Assembly: GCF_905475465.1 (NCBI RefSeq)
Contig: NC_062247.1
Coordinates: 8,742,001 to 8,806,000, forward strand
DNA length: 64,000 nucleotides
Source: Pieris napi
Taxonomy: Eukaryota; Arthropoda; Insecta; Lepidoptera; Pieridae
Reading direction: 5' to 3'
A program made the translations under genes and the position numbers. Numbering within the stretch: the first letter of the stretch is position 1; every line of letters begins with the position of its first letter. This document shows positions 1 to 14,000 of the stretch, piece by piece. The notes beneath the pieces were generated by a model. That model saw only the letters and a program-made list of their open reading frames with translations, had not been told where the DNA came from and did not search any database.

Positions 1-55
1 TTTTTACAATTATAACTTTTTATATGTTTATTTTATTTTTATCTTTTAGTATTTA

Positions 56-300
56 GCTGTGTTGGCCTAGTGCCGGCTGTGTACCGATTTCGATGTGCGC
101 ATTTAACACTCGCTCGAAATGTGAAGCAAACATAGTGAGGAAACCGGCTTGCCTTAGACGCAGACGACGGCGGGTGTCAGGCACAGGAGGCAGATTACCT
201 ACTTGCCTATTAGATGGCCAAATGATCATGTAACAGATACAGAGATCTGAGGCCCAGACCTAAAAAGTTTGTAGCGCCACTGTTTAATTAAATATTTTTT
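56..300 (+). repeat. tRNA-derived SINE, family A, with head deletion
   Basis: GTGTTGGCCTAGTG joins directly to CCGGCTGTG, so about 45 bp between the A and B boxes is deleted. The body (AGGAAACCGGCTTGCCTTAG) and the end (GTAGCGCCACTG) are intact. It resembles the Metulj-type SINEs described in butterflies. Confidence 0.85.
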
Positions 301-3300
301 ATCTTTTAATATTAATTCGCAAGCCAATGTACTCCCGCGTAAAATATTTTATATTTCAACAAATTGTTTCTAAATCGATAACTCGTGACAATTGCTATCT
401 TCAATCTATTGCTAAACTGTCAAGGAGATACTTGTAGATGTTAAAGTTCAACTCACTTGACAATATAAATACCATTTGATTCGTACAATTCTTTATGTCT
501 CGATCACATCATAAATTCTTTATAAAACTACTTTTACTGGCCTACTATTGGATCTTCAGTTGAAGTTTTCACTTTGATAATAATCGGATTATTGGTTGAA
601 CTTCAACGTGTTTGATACAGTGGAATAGATTAAATTTTAGGGTTGCGAAAACTGAATGGTTCCAACTGAAGTGCGAATCTAGTTTGTACTAAAAAAGTTA
701 TTTAAGATCCTACTAAGAAATGAACGAACTAAGCAATTGAGCCATAAATGAAGAGACTTCGTTTAATTTATGCGATATATATACTCAAGAGCAGTGTTGG
801 CTTAGTGGCTTCAGCGTGCGACTCTTATCCCTGAGGTCATAGGTTCGATTCCCGGCTGTGCACCAAGACTTTCTTTCTATGTGCGCATTTAACATTCGCT
901 CGAACGGTGAAGTAAAACATCGTGAGGAAACCGACATGTCTTAGACCCAAAAAGTCGACGACGTCGATCACCTACTTGCCTATTAGAAGTCTGAGGCCCA
1001 GACCTAAAGAGGTTGTAACGCCACTTATTTATTTTTTATTTATACTCCATTTTTTTATATTTATACTATTTGTTTTGGTTTCTAAGAAGTTTGAGGAATA
1101 AAACAATAATATTTTATTTGATCGCATTTCTTGATTACGGGCTTTTGAGATGGAAATGTTCTCTCAAATTACTTGCTTTTTCATTACTTGCTTCTTAGAA
1201 ATATATTTATAAAAATAAAATTTAACAAATATTTTGCGCGTTTCAGTCAGTCATGTTACGTTAGGTTTTACGTAATATTTTACGTAAAACCGTGTTCCCA
1301 GATGGATTTTCCTGCAGAGGTCCATAATATGAGACCATTTTATGCTCTGTCATGTTAATTATTATTAAATGTTTTAAACTTATTTTTCTAGGTATTTTTG
1401 TGTATTTTATTTTTATTGTATTTTCTAATGTTTTTTTCCTAGTTACGACTGGCATCTATCATCTATGGTACTAGGGTTCACGGCGAACCAAGAATTGTAC
1501 GGGTTAGGTTCACCTACTTCCAAACGCAGAAATGTTTCCGGCACAGCACGGCACATTCAAGTAGCACAGTTAAATTTTTTATTCATAAAAACTGGACTGA
1601 TTTAGTTAAAGTTATTTAGTTAACTAGTAAAGACCACAAACAGAAGTACATACTCATCTGTCACTGTTCATCACAGCGTACATACAGTTTGACAGTTTGA
1701 CTCAAAAGAGTACGAGTACATTAGTTAAAACAGTACTACAAAAAGTAGTCTGTACTAAGCAACAAAGGCTACTATGCAAACTATGTATATCTTGTGACGA
1801 TTTTTGGTAACATTATTCAATAACATGATTCGAGGGCTTCAGGTTTGTATGTCAATTGTTTCGCGAATTTTTATCGTTCACAATGTTAACGGAACATGTT
1901 TACTTTGATCAAATTTTTCTTGATTCTTGTCTGGAGTACGTGACAGCGAAACCTAAGTCGAGCTTTACGGCGACGGACGCAGTGGACATAGCTAAAATAT
2001 AAGCCACCCGTGTCTTGAATTTTAATACTAAATTATGACAACTGTACACATTCTTGTACTATAGTTTTTTGCTATAAAAATTAAGGAGAGTAAATTTTTG
2101 TCGAGACCAGCTTAGACAACGTTTAAACCGCCAGAAAACCCACAGGAGGAAGACTACAAGTGTCTGTTTGTCATATCATTTAAAATAACGATTATTTTAA
2201 TATTTTAATCAATTTATAAAAGATAGTAGAACCATTTTAAACGACTGATGCAAATAAAACACCTTAATAAGCAATTAATCAAAAATATGATATTTCTCCT
2301 CACCTAGATATCTCAAATCAAAGGTCAAATACTTGTTTTTAATTAACCTAAGTGCAAGAGTTAATAATCCTTTGAAGTTGGTAGAATTAGTTGGTTACCG
2401 GATATTTTGCGTATTTTAATACCTCTTAATTACCAAGAATGTTATAAATTATTTTTACTAATAAAAATATAGACAATATATTTAGGCACCGAAGTATCGT
2501 GTATGATACAATTGTTTTTAGTCTATGATCTGCTTTATTTACTATTCTAAATCAACGCGCATATAAGAACGTAGAATGCCAAAACCAATAAATATAATTT
2601 GGAAAAGGATATTATAGAAAGTAATTTATTTAAAGTTTTTTTTTGCTTTTTTATTCAGTACATTCCAAGTATTTTGTAACTTAAACTTTAAAACTAAAAC
2701 GCGGAACACTATATAAACTTACAAAACATGATAAGCAAGCCGCTCCTACTTAATTTAAATATATTGTGTAAAACTTAATTATGTATCGCTATGTTTGGGT
2801 TAACTTTGAAGTTCCAAGCTTGATTTTGATAATGTCCAATCATCATAGTGAGATTTATGTAATAGATTGTTCTTTTAACACAACAAATCTTTTTAAAACA
2901 TAAGTTTTAATAAAAAATTCAGAGCGGGCCCTAACCAAAATCACTCTTAGTGGATTTGATTTTATCTAAATGATGCATGAATATCAATAAATATGTATTA
3001 ATTCACTATAATTTCAATGGTTGACTCTAATTAAAAACGCAATACAATATAAATTCCTCGATACAAAAACAAACACAAAATTACCTCTAACTTTTGCCTA
3101 ATTTCGTGTTTATTCAATCATGGCGAGTATTATAGAGCCACAATTACTGAATTACAGCACATTTGTTTGGCGGAAAGCTTTTACAACCGATTTTATCAAA
3201 AATTTTGTATCGTACGAGTTATTTAAATAAAAAGCATTTGGAGTTTACTTCATTTTTGTTTCGCAAAACACTATATCGTCTATCTCATCTCACGCGAACT

Positions 3301-3561
3301 TTAGGCATACGTTTGTTTCACTAGTCAATAGAGTGGGCTGTCAAGCCATGAATTTTGCTAGCCTATTACGCACTCTTAAGTAAGACACCGTAGTAAGTTG
3401 ATGCAATTATTACTAATTGTAGATTTAATTATAAATTTAAAGAACAATGCAAATGGTCTACGAAATTTAATCCGCGATAAGGACCGGTTAGAAAAACCTA
3501 GATATAAGTCTTTACGAAATAACTTAATTAGCTTTTAACTCTTAATTAACTTAATGATTTG
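301..3561. other. No gene seen (apart from the SINE at 791-1040)
   Basis: AT-rich sequence. Frames of 60-65 codons at 1173-1455 on both strands overlap each other and lack splice or codon support. A GC-richer patch at 1465-1560 has no frame. Confidence 0.6.
791..1040 (+). repeat. tRNA-derived SINE, family A
   Basis: The A box is TGGCTTAGTGGC and the B box GGTTCGATTCC; then CATCGTGAGGAAACCGACAT and a TATTTATTTT tail. A deletion removes part of the body after the GTCGACG segment. Confidence 0.9.
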
Positions 3562-3824
3562 GTTTCGGCCTCTTTAGGTCTTGGCGTCAGATTTCTGAAT
3601 CTATTTCATGATCATTTTTAAATCTAATAGGCAAGTAGGTGATCAGCCTCCAGTGCCTGACACACGCCGTCGACTTAATGGGTCTAAGACATGTAGGTTT
3701 CCTTACAATGTTAAATGCGCACATAGAAAGAAATTCCATTGGTGCACAGCTGCTGGGGATCGAAACTACGACCTCAGGTTTGAGAGTCGCACGATGAAAC
3801 CACTAGGCCAACACTGCTCTACTT
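3562..3824 (-). repeat. tRNA-derived SINE, family A
   Basis: On the minus strand from AGAGCAGTGTTGGCCTAGTG to GACCTAAAGAGGCC. The B box is mutated (GTTTCGATCCCC). The frame of 78 codons here is SINE sequence, not a gene. Confidence 0.9.
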
Positions 3825-4473
3825 GTTACAATAAAAATTGTTAATTTATTTACCTTTTTAATATATTATAATCTATGTCAGTGAACTAGATTCAGATCAG
3901 TGAACGTTCTACAAAAAAAATTGTATGCGAATATTATTTATTAAAAAGAACAAAGAAATTCTGCATGAAGTTATCTCGATGTGTCAAGGTAATCTGACGG
4001 CAAAGATTATGTCATACTCTCTCATGTTGTTTGTTTGTGAGGCGCTAACTGACTGTACCAATAGGTGAAGGTCGACGCATGACAAATTCTAACATATTAA
4101 ATGAATATAAAAAATTGTTTATTAATTAATATTTACTTTTCATTCTAAGCGCAATACTCGTAATAAGCGGAATGTATATATTATACATTATTTATGATTA
4201 TTTTTATAACGCTACAGGGTCGTGATTAAGATGTTTGTGTGACCAAGGAGGTTCTATCAAATACTGCTAGATAAATGTATGTCTATGGCGCAAACGGTAC
4301 AATATGAAAAACGCAATTGCATGCATTGAGAAACTTTGATTGTGTGCACTTAAAATATTAATTAAACAATAGAATTGAATTGTTTGAAAGAAAGGTTACT
4401 TTACTTATAAAAGTGCAAGCTTGTTACAATAATTGTTTTCGAAAAAGTCGTAACCAATTGAAACTATTTTAAA

Positions 4474-4900
4474 CTAGCTGGTGCCCGCGACTTCGTCTGC
4501 GCAGGATTAAAATACTATTTGTCCAAATTATGTAGCGTGAAAAACATATTTTATCTACCAGAAGCGATAAAAATATCTATTTTCATTTAGGAATCAATTT
4601 ATTACTACCAATTGCATTTGAAATAAATTATCAATTTTTATTGTAGTTATGGCAATGGCTTCCACATAAGATATAGATATATACTGTGGCGCCTTTTTTG
4701 TAGGACTATTTAAGATGAAGATTTCCATCATACATATATGTAACTCTAGCGGTTTTGGTAGCGCAAGCCAGAATATATATATTTTTTTCCTGATTGCTTG
4801 ATATTTTGGATATAAGATATAATATTGTAAAGTTTCATTAAAATCCATTCAGTAGTTTTTAAGTGAAAGAGTTACAAACTTTTGCATTTATAATATTAGA
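4474..4900 (-). mobile_element. Non-autonomous Helitron-like repeat
   Basis: Read on the minus strand it starts A|TCTAATATTA and ends AGCTAG|T, fitting Helitron rules (TC start, CTRR end, insertion between A and T). It contains the lepidopteran GCCCGCGACTTCGTCTGCG block near its 3' end and GTTTCATTAAAATCC inside. No coding capacity. Confidence 0.6.
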
Positions 4901-5400
4901 TCGCTCGAAAGCGATAAGGCCGCCAGTTGCTCTCCTTTTATTTAATTATGTCAATTGTACTATATTAATGTATATGCAACGAAGTGTTAATAAATAAATA
5001 ATAATAAATATTATTAGGATAACGCGTACTATATACCATGCATACGATATGAAAATTATTTACCGTAAAATATAATAGAAAAATAATGTTAAAAACGCGA
5101 CACAAAAACCTCATTAGATGTCATCATAATATTTGAATTTCCTTGAGTAGGTATAGCATCATCGTTTTATTATGCAAGGTCTTATTTAACTAATGTATTG
5201 TATATCAACAAGATGTTTTTATAGCTTATGACAGTGGTCATGTGATGATATAAAGTTGGTGAAGCTAGTCACTAGATAAGTATGTTATGTTATTAGAATG
5301 AATTATTAAATATATAAATTTAGAAGGAAGTCTTCGTGATTAAGCAAAGAAAGTAAACATATGAATTCAATAATAAAGTCTTGTTATTATAGCCCTAGAG

Positions 5401-5601
5401 CTGTGTTTCCCAATGGGGGCCCACGTCCAACAGGGGGAAATTTAATTGTTAAGCGGGGCTTTTTGAAAATATATTAAAATTATTTGGAATTTCAATTTCA
5501 GTTTTTCATTATGTTTTCATAATGTATACTGAATCATAAGAATTTTAGAATGGCTAAGGTGGGGCAATGGGGCATGGTACAAAAAAGCTCGGGAAACACA
5601 G
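5401..5601. mobile_element. hAT-type MITE (201 bp)
   Basis: The inverted ends are CTGTGTTTCCC and GGGAAACACAG. The flanks CCCTAGAG and CCTAAGAG look like a diverged 8-bp duplication, as expected for hAT. No coding capacity. Confidence 0.6.
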
Positions 5602-6409
5602 CCTAAGAGGCTTAGTTATTAATAACGTATAATCCATATCGTGAATCGATTCCCAGCAAAAAAAAAGGTTTGATATTCTCTCTCGAACTATAAACTTGCA
5701 AACAATTTGAATCATTAATTTTTCACCATCTAATTATATGCAATTACTATTTTTTATAATTTAATAACTTAATAACCCGCTGTACACTTAATTAAGTATT
5801 AAATGTGTAATCGGCTTTGACAACTCCATCGTCAAGTTTTTGTTCATTTACCAGTTCAATACGAAGAGGTCAGACGTATTTTAATTATGATGTCAAAATA
5901 AACGAAAAACGACCCACCTACTTACGAGCATTCTTTAAATAAACATAGGTGTACGATTATGGGTACATTAATTATTGATTTATTATGTAAGTTGAGCTTT
6001 CATAAGCGGTTATTATCACTACATAGTATAAAACAAAGTCGCTTTCTCTGTCCCTATGTATGCTTAAATCTTTAAAACTACGTAACGGAGTTTGATGCGG
6101 TTTTTTAATAGATAGAGTGATTGAAGAGGAAGGTTTATATTTATCCATTAAATAGTGGAGAAATACTGTTATTTTTGAGGTTTCTAATGTGATGTCGACC
6201 TTACGAGATTTATCAAAGTATTGTACACATTGAAAAGGTCTACAGAAAACTCGATGGTCTGTCTATCTCTTATGGATATCCCACAATATCATTTTCTTGT
6301 CATTTACTTTTTACCACATAAATGGCTAATTTTCGAAGCGATTTTAACCAATACAGCATTAATCCTTATCCAATTAAATAACTTAAATACATTGTTGATT
6401 TACTTTGTC

Positions 6410-6625
6410 AATCTAATAGGCAAGTAATCAGCCTCCTTTGACACACGCCGTCGACTTTTTGGGTCTAGGGCAAGCTGGTTTCCTCACGATGTTTTCCTTC
6501 ACCGTTCGAGCGAATGTTAAATGCGAATACAAATAGAAAGTAAGTCAATTGGTGCACAGCCAGGGTACGATCCTACCACGGGATGAGAGTCGCACGTTGA
6601 AGCCACTAAACCAACACTGCTCTAA
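6410..6625 (-). repeat. tRNA-derived SINE, family A, 3'-truncated
   Basis: Minus strand from the head (AGCAGTGTTGGTTTAGTGGC) to TTGCCTATTAGATTG; the last 60 bp of the family are missing. Confidence 0.85.
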
Positions 6626-9600
6626 GTTAGTTAAAATACTCAATCAATTACTACAACATTATTATTTATATAAGTGTAACTTTATTCATTATATTAGACA
6701 TTCAAAATACTTTGGTCTAGATTGTCTAACGAAGCAATCTGGCCGTTTAAACAAGGAAAAACGTGACTTAAAATTAACGCTATTTCTTAATTCATTCGGG
6801 GAAGAATTCGGAGCTTTAGGCAAAATTGCGTGTGATTCGCGTGAGAACAATCTCATTTAGCACGTAATATATTTGTGAATTATGTTTTCTTTAAGTGTAT
6901 ACTATTGTAAAAACTGAACTAGATAATACTTCTATATGTCTTACGGTTTGGAACATACACTTACATGAGAAGATATACTAATACAATAATAGATTACGCT
7001 TATTAGTTAATTGTATATTACAACACTCCAACAGCAGGCAAGAAACAGAAGACTTATTAAAAAAAATATTGTTTTTTAACAGTTACACAACACAAAAAAG
7101 AAAACAAGATAAAGGAATACAAAGAAACAACAATAATGAATAATAAACAGCAGTAATTTAACAAGTAGCACAAAAATCTTTACTGCCATTTGTGCACGAA
7201 TTCTTTTCGAACGTTGTATGTTCCTACCGTTTTCTGATGGCGCCATTTTTCATAAAGTAACTATTATTAGATATATATGTGTTTAATCATCAAATAAAAT
7301 GCGTGCAAACAATCAAACTATGTAAATAGGAACTACACTATTGTTGACGTAACTTCAATTACAACTGTTTGCGAGATGTAATTAGACGTAATTATTATGT
7401 TAAACATTTTGTCTCAAACTCACAAAATATTTTTTGCTAGTTAACGAATCGATTGTAGCCTTGTATAGTGCAAATGAATAAAATTATGTGTTAATAAAAA
7501 ACTTAAATACCTTTGATGTTTTTCCGTATTTTTGTGATTTTAGACATCGATGGCCAACCTCCAATGGAAAGCTACCAACAGTTTGATTATATCTCGTATA
7601 TCGCATTGGTTATTATTATAGATATAATATGAATATACGTACGTATTAATTATATTAAGGGCGAAATTATTTTTAAAAAAATTGTGAAGTTTTTATAGTG
7701 TCAACCGCGGCCAACAAAAAAACATGTTTTATTTCCTAAATAATACAATACGCTAATAAAATATTTTGGCACGATATACATACACTAAGGTCAAATCGAG
7801 ACTCATATGTCCACGTTTTTGAGATACATAAATGTCAAAAACTGTCATACGATAAGTCGAGTCAACGACTCTGAATCTTACGTTTTTTAATTGAGACTTT
7901 ATTTTAGCGTCTTGTTTATTTTTATTTAGAAAAACCTTACAGCCTTCTATTATACAAAATAATTTCTAAATCGGAACGACAATTAAAAGTACAGACTAAA
8001 CATATATATATTTATTTATTTATTATTTATATACAGAGATAATGCGTGTAGGGTATGAATGTGTGTGTTTAACTGAAGCCTGTGTGTTAAAATCGGCTTA
8101 ATTTGTTTTTTAATTGCGGGCAGCTCATGTAAAGATTCTACATAAAGAAAATATTCCAAAACACATCATTATAATTGCGTAAATACAAGTGTTCATGTCT
8201 TGCATTTATTTTATTTCCTTAACATTCGATAAATGCTAATCAAATGAGCACGTTAAGATTACGTCATTGTCTGTTGCTTGAGGTGAGCCGCTCTTCAACC
8301 TTTAAACTATTCTAAACTCATACAAAATCCGTTAAATCTCGAATTCCCAACCGGACTTATTTCGTATATGTATGTAAATAGCGATGATTCATTATAAATT
8401 ATGCATATATTCTCAGGTGCTTTATATTATAATTCTTAATTTAAATAATTGTCTTTATTAAATTTATGTATTTGTTTTTAATTATCGGCGGAGATGACAT
8501 CTTATTACTAAATAGAAATATATAAAGTTATCTATAAATATAGCACATTAATAAAACCATGTCATCGAAACTTATGTAAAAGATTTAAAGACGGCTTCTT
8601 GCAAAATCTTCAGTAAACATTCCTCGCATCGGATGAATAAAAATGAAAGTTATTGTCTTCCATGCTTGAATAATATTAAAGTTAAACAGATTGCAGAACC
8701 GATTAAAAAGAAAAATAATATTTCATAAAAGAAGGTTTTTTCTTATCTGTACTCATTTTTGACGCACCTGACTCTATTTTGTTTTTGGGATTGTGTTCCA
8801 AGTTCAAATTCGCGCACACGAAAAAAGGTATACATTACGAAATTACAGCTTGCGTTAGCATTTATTTTATATTTTGTCCCACGAAATTGTGTAATGATTT
8901 AATTTTGGAAAAATAATGTAAGTACGTTTAGCTTGACAGCAATGAAAATTTTATAAAAATAACAATACGTTTTATGAGGTTGACGTTTATCATAATGTCA
9001 CTGTCAAGTTCAGTTATGGCGGGGGTATACAGATAATACTTAAAGGATGTCTTTATCTCTTTGTTCTGTGCTTGAATCTGTATTTTGAGGAAATGATTGA
9101 CAGGTCAATGGATTTCAAGGCTCACGTTAAGCGACACGCCCATTACGAGGATCAGTCCGTAAATTGATGTCGATGTCCTGTTATTTTCATTCCATTACAT
9201 CATTATATTTATTTGTTGCAAATATTCATTTCAGCATCAGAAAATGCTCGTGTTGTCTTAAATACTTTATGAACTCGCAACAGCTGACAAGGCCAAGATT
9301 TATAGCCAGTTGAATGGTTTTTTTCAAGTGAACAGGTTACTGACCCAGTAGGTGCTCACCGCCTACGTTACGTATATTCTTCTATACGAGTCAAGATGAA
9401 TGATTATGTATAAGTATTAAGTTTGGGATGTGACCGGCGAATTTAAATTGCAAAATTGTGTGGACGTGTGTTGAGTAATGAGTGCGATGCTTATAACAAT
9501 ACTGTTAAAAAGTTTATTCCCTTATACGTGAATTTAATCGTTTTCACTTGACAACGTGAAATTGGAACAGATCCAAAAGCCAATTGTATATAGTCTGTTA

Positions 9601-9664
9601 TGGTTATTAAATAAGCGCGACAGTTAATTAAACTTTTAAGTTAGTTTTGTAAACTTAACTAAAC

Positions 9665-9937
9665 AAACTGTTTTTTTTTCCGTTTTTTTTTTGGACAATT
9701 CACACCAATTGACCTAGTCCCATGATAAGCTGGTGAAGCTTGTGTTATGGGTACTAGGCAACGGATATACATACATATTATAGATAGATAGACATATAAA
9801 CACCCAAGACCTAAGCTCAACACCAAATGCTCATCAAATCGATGTTTGTCTCGGTCGGGGATCGAACCCGGAACGCATGGATTGGCAGTCAGGGGTACTA
9901 ACCACTAGACCAATGACGGCTCATTGGTCTAGTGGTT
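9665..9937 (-). repeat. tRNA-derived SINE, family B, with inverted head
   Basis: The minus strand has A box TGGTCTAGTGGT, B box GGTTCGATCCCC and then GAGCATTTGGTGTTGAGCTT. The 17-bp 5' head is repeated in inverted form (9900-9916 against 9921-9937 around CGGC). Confidence 0.9.
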
Positions 9938-10534
9938 TATATATTATCAACTTAATAAATATATATATTTATCTATCTCTGTGACAGCAAATTGTTTTTT
10001 TTCAATTCATTAATTATTGTATTTGTTTTCGGGCTCCATCGGCTGCAATATTTTGTAAATAAATTGTAAAATTCAATCTGACATAGACACAATTGCTTTT
10101 AACAGACTATAATAAACAATGTGGCACACAATACGTTGTAAACTAAGTTAATGGAGTCTGTAATTCAGCTTTGTCTCTTATAACTGTCTAAATGTGTCCA
10201 AAACACTAATTAAGGTTTTGAGACCACGACGAAGGACAAAAGTTTACCCAGAATGCTACTTAAGTGTTTGCACATAATTATGTGTTTAGACATGAATGTT
10301 CAACAGTTCTGTATTCGTCCATTTCACACATTTAAACATCTTTAGACTTTATCAGTCAGAGTATTGACTTACAAGATCGATGATTATATTATGAAAAACT
10401 GAATAAAGGAGTTTAAGCCTTCCCCGGTTGGTCGTCGCGGGAAGATCAGTCCACTACCCTCTAACAAATAAACATAATAATTATTTATCTAGCATCGCTC
10501 AATAGGACTTTAAGAACTCCTTTATCTAGGCTAC

Positions 10535-10640
10535 AACTGGTGAAGAGTCGCAAAGGATAGAGGACAGTGGAAAGGGTTAGAGTAGGCCTTTGCCAAGAGA
10601 TAAAGATACTGTTGATCATAGAGTTTCGGAATATAAAGGC
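10535..10640 (+). repeat. RTE-like LINE 3' end fragment
   Basis: The sequence around 10545-10610 can be read as RIAEDRGQWKGLE followed by AFAKR, matching the conserved extreme C-terminus of RTE-type LINE proteins. It runs into an AT-rich tail. Short and decayed. Confidence 0.5.
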
Positions 10641-10725
10641 TATATAATATATATATTAAATAAATATTATTAAATAAATAAAATAATATTATTATAATAT
10701 TATATTATATTATCATTACATTATT
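10640..10725. repeat. AT low-complexity tract
   Basis: About 85 bp made only of A and T apart from a few C, with irregular ATTATA repeats; it follows the LINE tail ending near 10640. Confidence 0.8.
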
Positions 10726-12380
10726 TTATAGAGTTTAATGTTGTTGTTAAATTAAAAAATATATATTTCTCCTTTCATAATGCATTTGGCGTCTAGCTAG
10801 CTAACTAGTTATTTAGAAATAACAATTTATATTTAACAATAATATATAGCTAAGAACAAATATCCTGTTACAGCCACTTTACTTACGATATCAAAATTCT
10901 CAGATGTTTGTATGTGATGCATAATTTAATATAAATTTCATAAAATATTCAAATTTAATACAGATTATTTAAATTTTATTAATATTTAAAATTATTATCA
11001 GATTATCATGTTTTATAAATACCTAATATGCTTAAAAAATGCCTAAACAATGCTACACTTTTGTATAAAGGCTAGCATTTTTCACATAGAAACTTAAAAA
11101 AAAAACAATTGAAATAGAACTTAGCTCCTACCAAAATAATACTTATTGCGACTTTTAGGCTGAGATTCAGAAACGAGTCTTAGCGCGTATATCATCCCGT
11201 ATGTAAAAATCCAATACATTTACGTAAAAATATAAAGTAAAAATGCCAATGCTCAGTTGAATTAAGTTTTGAGACGTTAGAGAATTTTTTATTTCTATAA
11301 AAGCTTTTACTAGTTTAAATACTGCGCTAAAAGCTCTAGATAATTTATTTTCTTAAGTATTCAATATGTTTTCGTCCTCCTAAACGAAAATCTAAAAGAC
11401 TTTACAATTTACAATTAAAAAAGATTATATTGTTGAATATTTATTTTAGATTTTATTGTATTAAGTTCAAAGTAAGATAATATAGAACCGACTCCTAAAC
11501 AGTATTCAACGAATATTCCTTAATTGTATTGAATGTTCTTCCAAAAGAATTAACTGTATTTAACGAGATTTTTAGAATTTTAGAACATACCAATCAAAGA
11601 CACCTCAAATTGATAACATATAGTTTTTTTAAATCGGATAAACAAAAACCAGTGATATTATACTCGTAATTTTTAATATTATTAATTCCCGGAGAAACGT
11701 TATAAAATAACCAAATTCAAAAATATTTCTTTATAGTTAAATAATCTTGGACTTTTGTATCTTTAATGTACAGGAATAATAAGCAAAAGATTTTTTTCAA
11801 ATAATTAGTAATATTTATTAAGGGCCATAATTTTTTTTATTAAATAAACCTGGTAGGGTTTAAGTCAACATAACCTTTATTGCAAACTTTTATTAATAAC
11901 ATTGACGTTTCGTGGAATAAATTAAATTCTCCAAGTTTTTTTCGTTGCTAAAGTAATATCACCCTAGTTCCAATCTTAGGAAAAGGTCAAGGCTGTTTTA
12001 AATAAACTTCAAAGTAAAGACTTACTAAATAAAAGACTTTGTAACACTTGCATACTTTTAGCAACTTTAATGTGTGAATTTTAGTATTTTAGTTTGGTCG
12101 TAAACATTATGAGGACGTAACAATATTCTAGAATAAAAAAAACAATTAAATATTTTTTTAATTCTATTTCTGATATTTTTATTAAATGTTATGATTCTTT
12201 TTGACCGTTAAGTTGTCATAAATTTAATTTATAATACGAATATATAAAAATTTACGTTCTTGAATTTTAGTCATATAATTAAAACAGATTTCCTTATATA
12301 ATTAACCTGTTGGATATTTAATATTTCCTAGATATTTTTTAAAATTACTGCCGTCTTATATAAAAAAATAAAACACTCAC

Positions 12381-12410
12381 CAAAATAAAAAATAAAATTC
12401 CCGGCGCCAT
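12381..12410 (-). CDS. Candidate first coding exon with signal-peptide start
   Basis: On the minus strand, GCCATGG (a good start context) begins MAPGILFFIL, a typical hydrophobic signal-peptide start, and is followed at once by the donor G|GTGAGT at 12380. The exon ends in phase 0 after ten codons. The DNA from about 12396 to 12560 is clearly richer in GC and CpG than its surroundings and could be the 5' leader and promoter-proximal region. The rest of the gene would lie at lower coordinates on this strand, but I found no matching downstream exon, so it may be outside the window. Chance occurrence is possible. Confidence 0.4.
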
Positions 12411-13679
12411 GGCACGGGTAGATTTGACGGGTGCCACCGTCCACCCGAAGTTCCGTATTCGATTCCTAACACACAAAAAGGCTCTAGAGCCAGCTAAGCC
12501 TCAGTGCTAAAATTCGCTAACATGCCCCGCTCACAGGCAACCGGCTTAAAAACTAAATTGTATAAACTCGAAGATGCGTCTCTTATATTACCTCTTACGT
12601 TGAACACCGCAACGTATTTGGCATATAGGTGTCAATGTGTGAGTGAATTTTGGCGACGAAGCCTTTAATGTGTGTCATGTGTTAAGTATGTGTGTTAAAT
12701 CCTATATCCTTTTGCCATATTTTGTGATTTCTGAAACTGTATTGGCAACCCATTAGTCGCGACTAACAATTTAATGGCCAATTAACAAACCGGTAATTAG
12801 TGGGTTCAACGAAGCTTTCAAAGCAATGATTTGTTGTGACGCTTTCTTGTTACATTTTTCGAAAATCGAATTTAAATTGTTTTGCAATAAACTTGCGTTC
12901 CATTTTTAAAATACAATTCCGTGATGTCATTTGTAGTTGGTAAATTACTTTTAATTAGCACAGATTAAACTTGTAAAGCATAGATACTTTATCTATGTTC
13001 TCGCCGGCCAACTTCATAATATTTCAACATAATGTTTCTGAGATCTTTTATCTTATTTATGTGAGGTGCTTTGACTAAAATTAAAGTGAGGAACCTCGAA
13101 ACAGTGACCGAAAAAGGTTTAGGGTTTTTATTTTTTGAACAATGGAATGCGAGCCGCTATTCAGTTTCACTGGCCAATTTAAGAGCCCTGATAACCAGAA
13201 ATGCCACAACATAACGGAAAAATCACTTATTTATAATATATACGCAAATTAAATATGACCTTTTCCTTTTTTAATTTCTTTTAACTATATTTAGATTATT
13301 GGTTACGTTTTTAAGTTTGTGATAATAAAGTTTACACTGAAACGTGCTTAATTATTTACAAAATTTTAACAAGATATAAATTATTTTTGTAAAACTATGG
13401 CAAGGATTTTAATATAGTTTCGATGTTGCTGAGAGAGGTTTATAAGTATAACAATTAGTAGTTCAGCTCGTATTTAATAGCTTTCAGGCCCGGGTTCGAG
13501 GTTCCATTCGGGTGGATAATTATTTTAGTAAAATATATAATATACATGTGGTTTCAATAACGTAGATATTGCTCTCCTCTATAAAACTGTAGTCTGTTTT
13601 GCTCTATTGTCAAAAGTTCCGGCATACGAATATTTTTGATGTTTTTTTTCTACCTTATACAATATAGATGTGATTACGG

Positions 13680-13823
13680 ACATCTAACTTTTTTAAAATA
13701 CTCTAAATTATATTTGGCGGCGATAATCTAGGATTAATGGTGAAAGAACTTTTCAATTCGATCCAGTAGTTTTGGAGCCTATTCAATTCAAACAATCAAC
13801 TTTTTTATAATATTAGTGTAGAT
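13680..13823 (-). mobile_element. Helitron-like repeat, partial
   Basis: TTCGATCCAGTAGTTTTGGA, then TAATATTAGTGTAGAT: the 5' (minus-strand) part of the same broad group. The CTAG end was not found, so it is truncated or decayed. Confidence 0.45.
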
Positions 13824-14000
13824 AGCGCTGTGGCGGTGAGAATTCTGGGCGGAATTCATTACTTTAATAACCATTGAAGAATTATGATTAATTAAATAAT
13901 ACGTGCAAGTATTAAAGTATTAATTGCTAAATTTTTATAAGTCTGATATTCTATGTAATTAATAAATATAACTTATTTCTTGTTTAATTAAAATAATAAA

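Larger units (their letters stand above)
4901..9664. other. No gene seen between listed repeats
   Basis: Apart from the MITE at 5401 and the SINE at 6410, this is AT-rich sequence with many stops in all frames. The frame at 6549-6860 starts inside the SINE and has no visible domain. Confidence 0.6.
9938..13679. other. No gene seen except the candidate exon near 12.4 kb
   Basis: Mostly long A/T runs between 10640 and 12360. The GC-richer island 12396-12560 stands out and is described with the candidate signal-peptide exon. Confidence 0.55.

Noticed and set aside
1173..1455. Overlapping 61- and 64-codon frames on opposite strands
   Set aside because: They overlap each other, have no domain, splice support or start context, and are of chance length in AT-rich DNA.
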